From the NCBI GenBank assembly GCA_913043275.1, contig CAJWLL010000002.1, positions 79,766 to 143,765 of the forward strand: a stretch of DNA of 64,000 bases. The letters run 5' to 3'. The position numbers were made by a program, and so were the translations under genes. Source of the stretch: an uncultured Flavobacteriaceae bacterium (GTDB lineage: Bacteria; Bacteroidota; Bacteroidia; Flavobacteriales; Flavobacteriaceae). Of the stretch, positions 35,126-44,300 are shown one piece after another (the stretch's first letter is position 1; each line of letters starts with the position of its first letter). The notes below the pieces were generated by a model that was not told the DNA's origin, searched no databases, and saw only the letters and a program-made list of their open reading frames with translations.

Positions 35126-35143
35126 AATAAATGTAAATCACTT

Positions 35144-35323
35144 ATGCATTTTAACTGGCTGCATTTAGCCTTTATCATTGCCTATTTCTTCATAGTATTG
35201 GGGGTAGGCTTGTGGATTTCAAAACTTGCGAGAAACAATTTGGATGAATATTTACTGGGGGGAAAATCAAATCAAATGTCGTTTGTTGGGTTTTCCAATG
35301 CTTCAGGAATGTTCGATATTTAA
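35144..35323 (+). pseudogene. N-terminal remnant of an SSS-family sodium:solute symporter
   Basis: An ATG at 35144 opens a 59-codon frame that stops at TAA 35321-35323. The product contains one transmembrane helix (about 8-25, AFIIAYFFIVLGVGLWIS), the SSS-type linker NNLDEYLLGGK and the start of the second helix, GFSNASGMFD. These segments are in the right order and spacing for the first 59 residues of a symporter of about 500-600 aa; everything after is missing. The frame breaks in the middle of the TM2 motif and the next gene starts 30 bp later, so a deletion rather than a frameshift is the likely cause. A translated 59-aa stub is possible but unlikely to transport. Confidence 0.8.
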
Positions 35324-35353
35324 AGTGTTATCTAGAATATTTAAACAAAAAAA

Positions 35354-36523
35354 ATGAATTTCACCTCTTTCTCAGCATTGTATTTGAAAGAGTTGACCCA
35401 TGAGGTAATCCCCTTTTGGGAAAAATACAGTATCGACCATAAATATGGTGGTTTTTTTACCTGTATTGACTCTAACCACCGGGTTTATGACACCGATAAA
35501 TTCGTTTGGTTACAAGCGCGACAAGTATGGACATTCGCCACCATGTACGACCAATTTGAAAAAAATGAATCTTGGCTGAAAATGGCTCAGTTGGGGAGCG
35601 ACTTTTTAGTGAAATACGGTCATGACGGGGCTTATAATTGGTTTTTTTCTCTCAAAAGAGATGGTCAGCCCTTGGTGATGCCCTATAACATTTTTTCTTA
35701 CACTTTTGCCTGCATGGCCATGGGAAAAATGCATCAGATCACCGGAGAAGAAAAGTACAAAACAGCTGTGGATCAAACTTTGAAAAAAATCACCCAAAGG
35801 ATGGTAAAACCTAAAGATCGTTGGGACAAATCTTATCCAGATGCACGGCCTCTCAAAAACTTTGCCTTACCCATGATCCTTTGCAATCTTTATAACGAAC
35901 TGGGAGATTTGGTACCGGAAGAGGAAAAAAAACAATGCATCTATAGTTATGTTAACGAAATATTTGATCTCTTCTGGGATGATAAAAGAGGCGTAATTCT
36001 AGAAAACATATCCCCTGACGGTGGCTTTTCTGATAGCTTTGATGGCCGTCTGGTCAACCCTGGTCATGGTCTGGAGGCCATGTGGTTTATTATGGAATTG
36101 GGGGTACAATTTGACCGTAAGAACTGGATTGAACGATCTGTTGAAATGGCCTTGTCTATTGTCGAAAAAGGTTGGGACAAAGAACAAGAGGGTATTTTTT
36201 ATTTTTTGGATGCTGAGGGGCATCCACCGCAAAAGTTAGAATGGGATCAAAAATTGTGGTGGGTTCATTTGGAGGCAATGATTTGTTTGCTCAAAGGATA
36301 TGAATTAACAGCTTCAAAAGCATGTTGGGATTGGTTCGAAACTATCCATCGCTATACTTGGCAGCATTTTAGAGACATAAAACGAGGAGGGGAGTGGTAT
36401 GGCTATTTAAATCGATCTGGTGAGCAATTGCTAAATTTGAAAGGAGGGAAATGGAAGGGCTGTTTTCACGTGCCCCGTGCCTTGAGCCAACTCTATAAAA
36501 TTTCCGAAAGACTAAAAATATAA
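35354..36523 (+). CDS. AGE-family (N-acylglucosamine 2-epimerase-like) epimerase/isomerase
   Basis: A 389-aa (alpha/alpha)6-barrel protein of normal length for the family. It carries WLQARQVWTFATMY, then LVNPGHGLEAMWF with one catalytic-type His, KLWWVHLEAM, and GCFHVPRAL near the C-terminus with another conserved His. Relatives epimerise N-acetylglucosamine to N-acetylmannosamine or isomerise or epimerise free sugars such as cellobiose, mannose and sulfoquinovose. No signal peptide, so cytoplasmic. It lies directly after the broken SSS gene, which suggests the two once formed an uptake-plus-epimerase unit that is now incomplete. The particular sugar cannot be assigned. Confidence 0.88.
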   Translation: MNFTSFSALYLKELTHEVIPFWEKYSIDHKYGGFFTCIDSNHRVYDTDKFVWLQARQVWTFATMYDQFEKNESWLKMAQLGSDFLVKYGHDGAYNWFFSLKRDGQPLVMPYNIFSYTFACMAMGKMHQITGEEKYKTAVDQTLKKITQRMVKPKDRWDKSYPDARPLKNFALPMILCNLYNELGDLVPEEEKKQCIYSYVNEIFDLFWDDKRGVILENISPDGGFSDSFDGRLVNPGHGLEAMWFIMELGVQFDRKNWIERSVEMALSIVEKGWDKEQEGIFYFLDAEGHPPQKLEWDQKLWWVHLEAMICLLKGYELTASKACWDWFETIHRYTWQHFRDIKRGGEWYGYLNRSGEQLLNLKGGKWKGCFHVPRALSQLYKISERLKI

Positions 36524-36614
36524 ATAGCCATCACTGACATTTACATGCCCAGAGCAGGTTGTTGTTGAACAAGATAAAATCGTAAATTACAACAACTTAT
36601 ATGATTCTAAACCG

Positions 36615-38498
36615 ATGAAAAGCACTTTAAATACCTTTCTAACAATCTTATTACTCTCTATGATTTCGTGTGAGAAAGTTGAATTGCAAACAGATGTATT
36701 GGTCATTGGGGGTAGTACCAGTGGAGTAGCTGCTGCACTGTCCTCTGCGAGACAAGGTGCTGAGACGACCTTGTTAGAGGAAGGGCCTTGGCTCGGGGGA
36801 ATGCTTACTGCTGCCGGGGTCAGTGCTGTAGATGGAAACACCAAACTCCCATCGGGTATTTGGGGAGAATTCAGAGACAGTTTGATCAATCGTTATGGCA
36901 GTAAAAAAGCACTGCAAACCGGTTGGGTAAGCAATCACCTTTTTGAACCTACCGTCGGAAATCAGATCTTTCAAAACATGGTCAAAAATGAACCCTTGCT
37001 AAAACCATATTTTGGAGCTAAACTCATCACCATTGAAAAAAAAGAGAATGGATGGGAAATTAAGTATAATCAATCCAATGAAATCATCACCCTTTTTGCA
37101 AAAATTGTCATTGACGCCACTGAATTAGGAGATATTGCAGCTCGGGTCGGAATCCCATTCGATGTGGGCATGGATAGTAAAAACACCCATGGTGAGAAAA
37201 TTGCTCCAGAGAAAGAAAATGATGTGGTTCAAGATTTGACATATGTGATGATTTTGGAGGATTATGGCGTGGATAAGACCATTGAAAAACCCAAGGGTTA
37301 TAATCCTGAAGCTTTCTATTGTGCTAGTCAAAGCGAGAAGTGTCAAAATGGAGAATCTATGAATATGACATTATGGCCTAAGGACAGTTTGTTGTCCTAC
37401 GGTCGTTTGCCCAATGGAAAAGTAATGATTAACTGGCCGATCAACGGCAATGATTATTATGTAAATGCGATCGAACAATCAGAGGAAGAAAGAACCAAGT
37501 CTTTTGAAAAAGCCAAACGGAAATCCTTACAGTTTTTGTATTATTTACAGAGTGAATTGGGTTTCAATACCTACAGTCTCTCACAAGGAGTTTTTCCTAC
37601 AGCAGATGACTTTCCTTTGATTCCGTACCATCGCGAGTCTAGAAGAATAAAAGGACTTGCTACATTGACAGTCAATCATATTGCCCAACCTTATGACCAG
37701 TTGCAGCCCCTTTACAGAACTGGTATTGCTGTGGGGGACTATCCCGTGGACCATCATCATGCAAGACATCCCGACGCAGCTAAATTGCCGGAACTTCATT
37801 TTTACCCTGTTCCTTCCTATAGTGTACCGATGGGATGTTTACTTCCAGAAAGCATCGAGAATTTTATAGTCGCTGAAAAGTCCATTTCTGTAACCAATAT
37901 TTCCAATGGCACTACCCGCTTACAACCCGTAGTTTTGCAAATAGGACAGGCGGCAGGGGTGATAGCAGCATTGAGTATTCAAAAAAAAATCATCCCTACT
38001 GAGTTGAGCGTAAGAGCAGTGCAAAGTCAACTTTTGGATCAGGGGACTTATCTTTTACCTTATTTGGATGTACCCAAATCACACCCTCGTTTTAAAATTT
38101 ACCAATGCATAGGTGCTACAGGACTTTTGAAGGGTACAGGAATGAATGTGGGTTGGGAAAATCAAACATGGTTTTTCCCCGACAAGGAACTGAGCCAATC
38201 GGATCTGAACCAAGCCATTTCTGTATTGCTGGCATTCGAGAACATTCCATCTCCCGTATCACGTAAAAATCAAGATATGCTGCAATGGTTTAAAAAATTA
38301 CATCCCTTATTTTCGTCAGAAAATTCCCTCCCAGATTGGATCAAAGATACATCTGCCTTTTATGGGTTTTTAGGAACTGAAATTGAACCCCAAGGGAATA
38401 TCAGCCGTGGAAATTTTGCGGTCCTTTTGAATGCAATAATTGACCCTTTCCACACCCAACCGATTGACCTGTATGGCAAATTTATTTTGGATCAATGA
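36615..38498 (+). CDS. FAD-dependent oxidoreductase lipoprotein
   Basis: A 627-aa protein with lipobox MISCEK (Cys19). Immediately after it comes an FAD-binding Rossmann motif, TDVLVIGGSTSGVAAALSSA, and the acidic end of strand two (LLEEGPWLGGM). It fits the FAD-dependent oxidoreductase group (Pfam FAD_oxidored) that is common in Bacteroidota polysaccharide regions and often mislabelled xanthan lyase. Later recognisable segments are IDATELGDIAARVGIPF, LATLTVNHIAQPYDQ and GQAAGVIAALS. The substrate is unknown. An export signal on an FAD enzyme without a Tat motif is notable but typical for this family. It stands 91 bp after the epimerase; that gap shows nothing beyond a weak inverted repeat. 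Confidence 0.83.
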   Translation: MKSTLNTFLTILLLSMISCEKVELQTDVLVIGGSTSGVAAALSSARQGAETTLLEEGPWLGGMLTAAGVSAVDGNTKLPSGIWGEFRDSLINRYGSKKALQTGWVSNHLFEPTVGNQIFQNMVKNEPLLKPYFGAKLITIEKKENGWEIKYNQSNEIITLFAKIVIDATELGDIAARVGIPFDVGMDSKNTHGEKIAPEKENDVVQDLTYVMILEDYGVDKTIEKPKGYNPEAFYCASQSEKCQNGESMNMTLWPKDSLLSYGRLPNGKVMINWPINGNDYYVNAIEQSEEERTKSFEKAKRKSLQFLYYLQSELGFNTYSLSQGVFPTADDFPLIPYHRESRRIKGLATLTVNHIAQPYDQLQPLYRTGIAVGDYPVDHHHARHPDAAKLPELHFYPVPSYSVPMGCLLPESIENFIVAEKSISVTNISNGTTRLQPVVLQIGQAAGVIAALSIQKKIIPTELSVRAVQSQLLDQGTYLLPYLDVPKSHPRFKIYQCIGATGLLKGTGMNVGWENQTWFFPDKELSQSDLNQAISVLLAFENIPSPVSRKNQDMLQWFKKLHPLFSSENSLPDWIKDTSAFYGFLGTEIEPQGNISRGNFAVLLNAIIDPFHTQPIDLYGKFILDQ

Positions 38499-38503
38499 TT
38501 TAC

Positions 38504-38511
38504 TATTTTTG
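38504..38511 (+). promoter_or_regulatory. Candidate -7 promoter element for the malic-enzyme operon
   Basis: TATTTTTG (38504-38511) followed by TAAAAC is a perfect TAnnTTTG box 17 bp before the maeB ATG. The nearest upstream TTTG (38486-38489) is only 14 bp away, shorter than usual, so the -33 region is uncertain. It marks the border between the accessory region and the conserved core genes. Confidence 0.42.
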
Positions 38512-38528
38512 TAAAACAAGACAATTAA

Positions 38529-40808
38529 ATGAATAAAAATCAACAAAGGAGAAAAGCTTTAGTTTATCATGCCAAACCCAAACCTGGTAAAACCGAAGTT
38601 GTCCCTACCAAAAGTTATCGTACCCAAAGAGATCTTGCACTGGCCTATTCTCCTGGGGTGGCCATACCTTGTAAGGAAATTGAAAAGAAGCTTGAAAATG
38701 TTTACAAATACACCAACAAAGGCAATCTGGTTGCCGTCATTTCCAATGGAACTGCTGTTTTGGGTTTAGGAGACATTGGGCCCGAAGCATCAAAACCTGT
38801 TATGGAGGGAAAAGCACTCTTGTTCAAAATATTTGCAGACATTGATGTTTTTGACATTGAAATCAATGAAAAAGATCCTGAAAAATTTATCCAAACCGTA
38901 AAAGCAATAGCCCCTACATTTGGAGGTATTAACCTTGAAGACATTAAAGCTCCTGAGGCATTTGAAATTGAAAACCGACTTAAAGCGGAATTGAATATTC
39001 CTTTAATGCATGACGACCAACACGGAACGGCCATTATATCTTGTGCTGCTTTGATCAATGCCCTAGAATTGTCATATAAAAAGATAGACGAAGTTAAGAT
39101 AGTCATTTCTGGTGCAGGTGCAGCTGCTATTTCCTGTACTCGTCTTTACCAATCCTTTGGAGCTAAAAAAGAAAATATTGTCATGTTGGATAGTAAGGGA
39201 GTTATCAGGAATTCTCGTCCCAACATGAGTAGTCAGAAAGCAGAATTTGCAACAGATCGCAAGATAAGGACCTTGGCTGAGGCCATGAAAGAGGCAGATG
39301 TTTTTATAGGTTTGTCACAACCCAATATTTTGGATGAGGACATGTTATTGTCCATGGCCAAAAATCCTATTGTTTTTGCCCTGGCGAATCCCACTCCTGA
39401 AATTGAATACAATTTGGCTTGTAGGACCAGAGCGGATATCATTATGGCAACGGGAAGGTCTGACCACCCCAATCAAGTCAATAATGTTTTGGGATTTCCC
39501 TTTATCTTTAGAGGTGCACTAGACGTAAGGGCTACTAAAATCAATGAATCCATGAAAATGGCGGCAGTGGAAACTCTGGCTAAATTGGCCAAACAATCTG
39601 TCCCCGAGCAAGTCAACATTGCCTATGAGAAAACCAGGCTCAATTTTGGCAAAGACTATATCATCCCCAAACCTTTTGATCCCCGTTTGATTGTAGAGGT
39701 ACCCGTTGCGGTAGCCAAAGCAGCAATCGCCTCCGGAGTTGCTCAAGAATCAATTGATGATTGGCAGGTATATGAGGCAGAGTTGACCGAACGTTTGGGT
39801 GGACATCAAAAAATTCTCAGAATGATACACGATCGCGCCAAATCCGCCCCAAAGACTATCGTTTTTGCAGAGGCCGACCAGTTGGACGTAATCAAAGCGG
39901 CCCAAATCATTCACGAGGAAAGAATTGGAATTCCAATTTTACTAGGCAAGAAGGAAACTATCCAAAATTTGATGGAGTCTATTGACTTTAATGATGAGGT
40001 TAGTATTATTGACCCCAAAACCGAGGAACATATTGAAAGTCGCCAACGCTATGCCAAAGCCTTTTGGGACACTCAAAAAAGAAGAGGTAAAACCCTTTAT
40101 GAATGCGACAGTTTGCTAAAAGAAAGAAATTATTATGCCGCCATGATGGTTAGAGAGGGAGATGCTGACACAATGCTTTCCGGTTTTTCAAGAAAATATC
40201 CTGCAGTGGTAAAACCCATTTTGGAGGTCATCGGCAAAGCTAATGGTGTTGATCGTGTTGCCGCCACTAATTTGATGCTCACCAATAGAGGAATGCTATT
40301 TCTCTCCGACACCTCCATCAATGTAGATCCTTCTTCCAAAGAATTAGCCAAAATAGCTCAAATGACTGCCCAAACTGTCAAAATGTTTGGAGTAGAACCC
40401 GTTTTAGCCCTTTTGTCCTATAACAATTTTGGATCTTCTCCTTTTCCTCAGGCCAAAAAAGTATCTCAAGCAGTCAGTTATTTACACCGTTTGTTCCCTG
40501 ACCTTATTGTCGATGGACCTCTTCAATCTGACTTTGCTTTAAACAATGAAATGTTGGGAGAGCGTTTTCCTTTCTCTTCTCTTCACAACAGAAATGTCAA
40601 CACTTTAATTTTTCCGAACTTGGATTCGGCTAATATCACCTACAAAATCATCAAGGAATTGGACAATACCTTATCTATTGGGCCAATTTTGATGGGCCTC
40701 TATCAGTCTGCCCACATCTTACAACTGGGTGCCTCAGTAGATGAAATTGTAAATATGACTGCTATAGCAGTCATTGATGCACAAGAAAAATTAAAAGCAA
40801 AAAAATGA
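38529..40808 (+). CDS. maeB: NADP-dependent malic enzyme with C-terminal phosphotransacetylase-like domain
   Basis: The 759-aa protein has the MaeB two-part structure. Residues 1 to about 425 are malic enzyme (AYSPGVAIPC, GDIGPEASKPVMEGKA, HDDQHGTAIIS with catalytic/metal residues, NAD(P) motif GAGAAAIS, LANPTPEI). Residues about 430-759 are a phosphate acetyl/butyryltransferase-like domain, which regulates the enzyme in other bacteria. It makes pyruvate, CO2 and NADPH from malate in the cytoplasm. The length matches known MaeB (about 760 aa). Its stop overlaps the ruvA start by 4 bp (ATGA), a pairing seen in Flavobacteriia. Confidence 0.96.
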   Translation: MNKNQQRRKALVYHAKPKPGKTEVVPTKSYRTQRDLALAYSPGVAIPCKEIEKKLENVYKYTNKGNLVAVISNGTAVLGLGDIGPEASKPVMEGKALLFKIFADIDVFDIEINEKDPEKFIQTVKAIAPTFGGINLEDIKAPEAFEIENRLKAELNIPLMHDDQHGTAIISCAALINALELSYKKIDEVKIVISGAGAAAISCTRLYQSFGAKKENIVMLDSKGVIRNSRPNMSSQKAEFATDRKIRTLAEAMKEADVFIGLSQPNILDEDMLLSMAKNPIVFALANPTPEIEYNLACRTRADIIMATGRSDHPNQVNNVLGFPFIFRGALDVRATKINESMKMAAVETLAKLAKQSVPEQVNIAYEKTRLNFGKDYIIPKPFDPRLIVEVPVAVAKAAIASGVAQESIDDWQVYEAELTERLGGHQKILRMIHDRAKSAPKTIVFAEADQLDVIKAAQIIHEERIGIPILLGKKETIQNLMESIDFNDEVSIIDPKTEEHIESRQRYAKAFWDTQKRRGKTLYECDSLLKERNYYAAMMVREGDADTMLSGFSRKYPAVVKPILEVIGKANGVDRVAATNLMLTNRGMLFLSDTSINVDPSSKELAKIAQMTAQTVKMFGVEPVLALLSYNNFGSSPFPQAKKVSQAVSYLHRLFPDLIVDGPLQSDFALNNEMLGERFPFSSLHNRNVNTLIFPNLDSANITYKIIKELDNTLSIGPILMGLYQSAHILQLGASVDEIVNMTAIAVIDAQEKLKAKK

Positions 40809-41386
40809 TAACACAAATTAAAGGTAAGCTCATTGAAAAAACCCCTACTCAAGTGGTGGTAGATTGTAATGGTATTGGATATGAGATAAATATTTCACTT
40901 TACACTTTTTCCAGCCTTTCTTCAGATGAAAATATTAAGCTATTCACCCACCTTCAAGTCAGAGAGGATGCTCACATTTTGTATGGTTTTTTTACTGTTT
41001 TAGAAAGAACTGTATTTAGGCTTTTAATTTCTGTATCAGGAATAGGAACAAGTACTGCCAGAACTATGCTTTCCTCTCTAACTCCTACCGAAATCCATCA
41101 GGCTATTGGATCTGAGGATGTTACCACTATTCAGGGTATTAAAGGCATTGGGTTGAAGACTGCCCAAAGGGTAATTATTGAACTAAAAGATAAGATAAAA
41201 ACCTTGCAAGGAATTGACGAAATTCCTATTTTCAAAAGCAATACTATCAAAGAAGAAACGTTATCAGCATTAGAGGTACTTGGGTATTCAAGAAAAGCCT
41301 CTGAAAAAGTAGTTGATAAACTCATTCAAGGTAATCCAGACAGTACGGTCGAGGAATTAATTAAATCTGCCTTGAATAAACTTTAA
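40805..41386 (+). CDS. ruvA: Holliday junction branch-migration protein RuvA
   Basis: A 193-aa protein of normal RuvA length. It has an N-terminal OB-fold (MITQIKGKLIEKTPTQVVVDCNG), two helix-hairpin-helix motifs (LISVSGIGTSTARTML, IQGIKGIGLKTAQRVIIELK) and a C-terminal RuvB-binding domain (LEVLGYSRKASEKVVDKL). RuvA tetramers hold Holliday junctions open for the RuvB motor. Translation is probably coupled to the malic enzyme gene by the ATGA overlap. The sprA frame begins 6 bp after its stop. Confidence 0.96.
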   Translation: MITQIKGKLIEKTPTQVVVDCNGIGYEINISLYTFSSLSSDENIKLFTHLQVREDAHILYGFFTVLERTVFRLLISVSGIGTSTARTMLSSLTPTEIHQAIGSEDVTTIQGIKGIGLKTAQRVIIELKDKIKTLQGIDEIPIFKSNTIKEETLSALEVLGYSRKASEKVVDKLIQGNPDSTVEELIKSALNKL

Positions 41387-41392
41387 ATCTCT

Positions 41393-44300
41393 TTGATCTG
41401 TAAAAAAAAGAACAAAAATTTAAGTTTAAATTTACTTTTACTGCCCCTACTGATGATTTACAGTTTCTCACTTTGGGGACAGGTTAAGACTAGCTACGAT
41501 TTGTCCAAATCCAAGCTTACCCAATCGACTAATGTCAGCTCAAAATATATTTATAACCCCGAAACGGGTATGTACTTCTATACCGAAACTATCGATGGAT
41601 ATCCGATAAATACGCCTTTAGTCATATCCCCAAAACAATTTGAAGCCATGGTGCTAGCCGACCAGATGAAAGGTTATTTTCAAGCTAAAATAGCTGCTCT
41701 CAATGGAAATTCCGAAAACTTGACTGAAACGCAAAAAAACCTCCTTCCTGAGGTTTATGTCAACAGTAAATTTTTTCAATCCATTTTTGGGAGCAACACA
41801 ATTGATATCGCTCCACAGGGATCGGTAGGAATAGACTTGGGTGTCCGATATCAAAAGAATGACAATCCTGCAGCATCGCCCAGAAATCGGAGAAGTTTTG
41901 GCTTTGATTTTGACCAGAGAATTAGTCTCAGTTTACTGGGTAAAATTGGTGATAGGTTGCAAATCACGGCTAACTATGATACTGAGTCTACTTTTGACTT
42001 TCAAAATCTTGTAAAAATAGAATTTAATCCCCCCCAGTTGGCAGAAATTTCTGAGATCATACCTGAGTCGGTTAAAACGCAAGGTGATTTGCTTAGTCCC
42101 CAGGCGCAAAACCTTTTATCCAAAAGCAAAAGCATTACCCAAAAAGCAACAGAGGTACAACAAAAAATTGGTGACTTTAAGAGCACTTACGATGAAGCCA
42201 AACAAAAAATTCTCAATCTTAAATCAAAAGCGGATGCTCTTTACGGTAAGAATATAATGGGCTTTGGGAATAATGTTACCGATTATCTCAATGGGAAGGT
42301 GACAGAGGATGCTATATTACAAAACATCAGTATTGGAAATATCAGTATGCCCATAAACAGCAATTTAATTCAAGGGGCACAAAGTCTGTTTGGATTAAGA
42401 GCTGATCTCAAATTCGGAAAAACTACTATTTCTACTGTCTTTTCTGAGCAACGGTCACAATCTCAGAACGTAGTCGCTCAAGGAGGTGGAACCTTGCAAG
42501 AGTTCAATTTTTTCGCACTTGAATATGAAGAAGACCGTCACTATTTTTTGTCACAATATTTTAGGAACCATTACGACCTATTTCTGAAAAACTACCCATA
42601 CATCAATTCCCCGGTTCAGATAACCAGAATTGAAGTTTGGATTACTAATAGAGGATCACAAACCAGAAACATCCGAAATATTGTAGGCTTTCAGGATCTA
42701 GGAGAAAGTGATCCCAGCAAAACGATGCTTGATGATAGAATCACTAACTTTTTTAATGGAAAAGGTTTTTCAAGCCCGCCTTCAAATGACAATAATCGAT
42801 TGAATCCAGGGAACATTGGTAGGGGAGGTGTCTTGAATAGTGAAATTCGCGATATTGCATCAACTTCCCGTTCTTTTGGCGCCTACAACAATGTAGTTAA
42901 TGAGGGATTTGATTATGCCATTTTGGAAAGTGCAAGAAAGCTTAGTCAAAGTGAATATAAACTCCACCCTCAATTGGGTTATATATCTCTTAATCAGCGG
43001 TTGAGTAATGACGAGGTTCTGGCTGTTGCATTTCAATTCACTTTTAAGGGGAAAGTCTATCAAGTAGGGGAATTTGCTAACGGAAGTATTGAGACCACTA
43101 CTATTGATTCCAATCCAACAGGAGAAAACCAGAGTATTATAAATAACAATTTGGTCGTTAAACTGCTTAAAAGTAACATTACAGATGTTCGTCAACCCAT
43201 TTGGAATTTGATGATGAAAAACATATATAATACTGGAGCTTTTCAGCTTGCTGAAGAAAATTTTAGACTTAATATCCTCTATTCAGATCCTTCGCCCATC
43301 AATTATTTGACTCCTGTAGACAAATCCATTTGGCCGGAGAATATGGACAACAGAATCCTTTTGAATACTTTCAATTTGGACCAACTCAACTTATATCAAG
43401 ACCCTCAACCCGAGGGAGATGGATTCTTTGATTATATTCCGGGAATTACAATCGAACCCCAATATGGGAGAATTATTTTTCCCAACATAGAGCCTTTTGG
43501 AGAATACCTCTTTGAGCTGTTGGACGATCCTAAATCACAAAGAGAACAATACAAAAACATTGAAACCTACAATGCAAATCAGAAAAGATATGTTTTTAAT
43601 GAGATGTATTTAAAAACTAAAGCAGCTGCTTTGGAGACGACTGAAAAAAACAAATTCCAGATTAAAGGTCGTTATAAATCCGAAGGAGGGGATGGTATTC
43701 CCATTGGTGCATTTAATGTTCCCCGTGGATCTGTAAAGGTAACGGCAGGAGGTAGGGTGTTGCGAGAGGGGATTGATTATACTGTAAATTATGCCATCGG
43801 AAGGGTTAAAATTTTAGATCCTGCCCTCCAAGCTTCAAATGTGCCAATCAACATATCCGTAGAAAACAACTCATTTTTCAATCAACAAAACAAAAGGTTC
43901 TCAGGCTTCAATATCGTTCACAAAGCCAATGAAAAAGTAGTTTTTGGAGGAACCTTACTGAATTTAAGTGAAAACCCACTCACACAAAAAGCAAATTACG
44001 GGACAGAACCGGTTAACAATACCATGATCGGCTTCAATACCAATTTTTCTACTGAACTCCCTTTTTTAACGAGGTTGGTCAATAAAATTCCTGCCATTAA
44101 AAGCAATGTTCCTTCAATGTTCTCCTTCAGAGGAGAAGTAGCCAACCTCATTGCAGGAAAACCCAAAAACACACAGCTTCAGGGTGAATCTAATGTTTAT
44201 ATTGATGATTTTGAGGGTGCACAAACTAATATTGACATTAAGGGGTTTAATTCCTGGAGACTCTCAAGTATCCCATACAAAAATTTTAAAGGTTCAGAGA

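Noticed and set aside
36565..36598. GTTGTTGT ... ACAACAAC inverted repeat as a terminator
   Set aside because: The loop is long (more than 20 nt), the stem is low in GC and no T-run follows.
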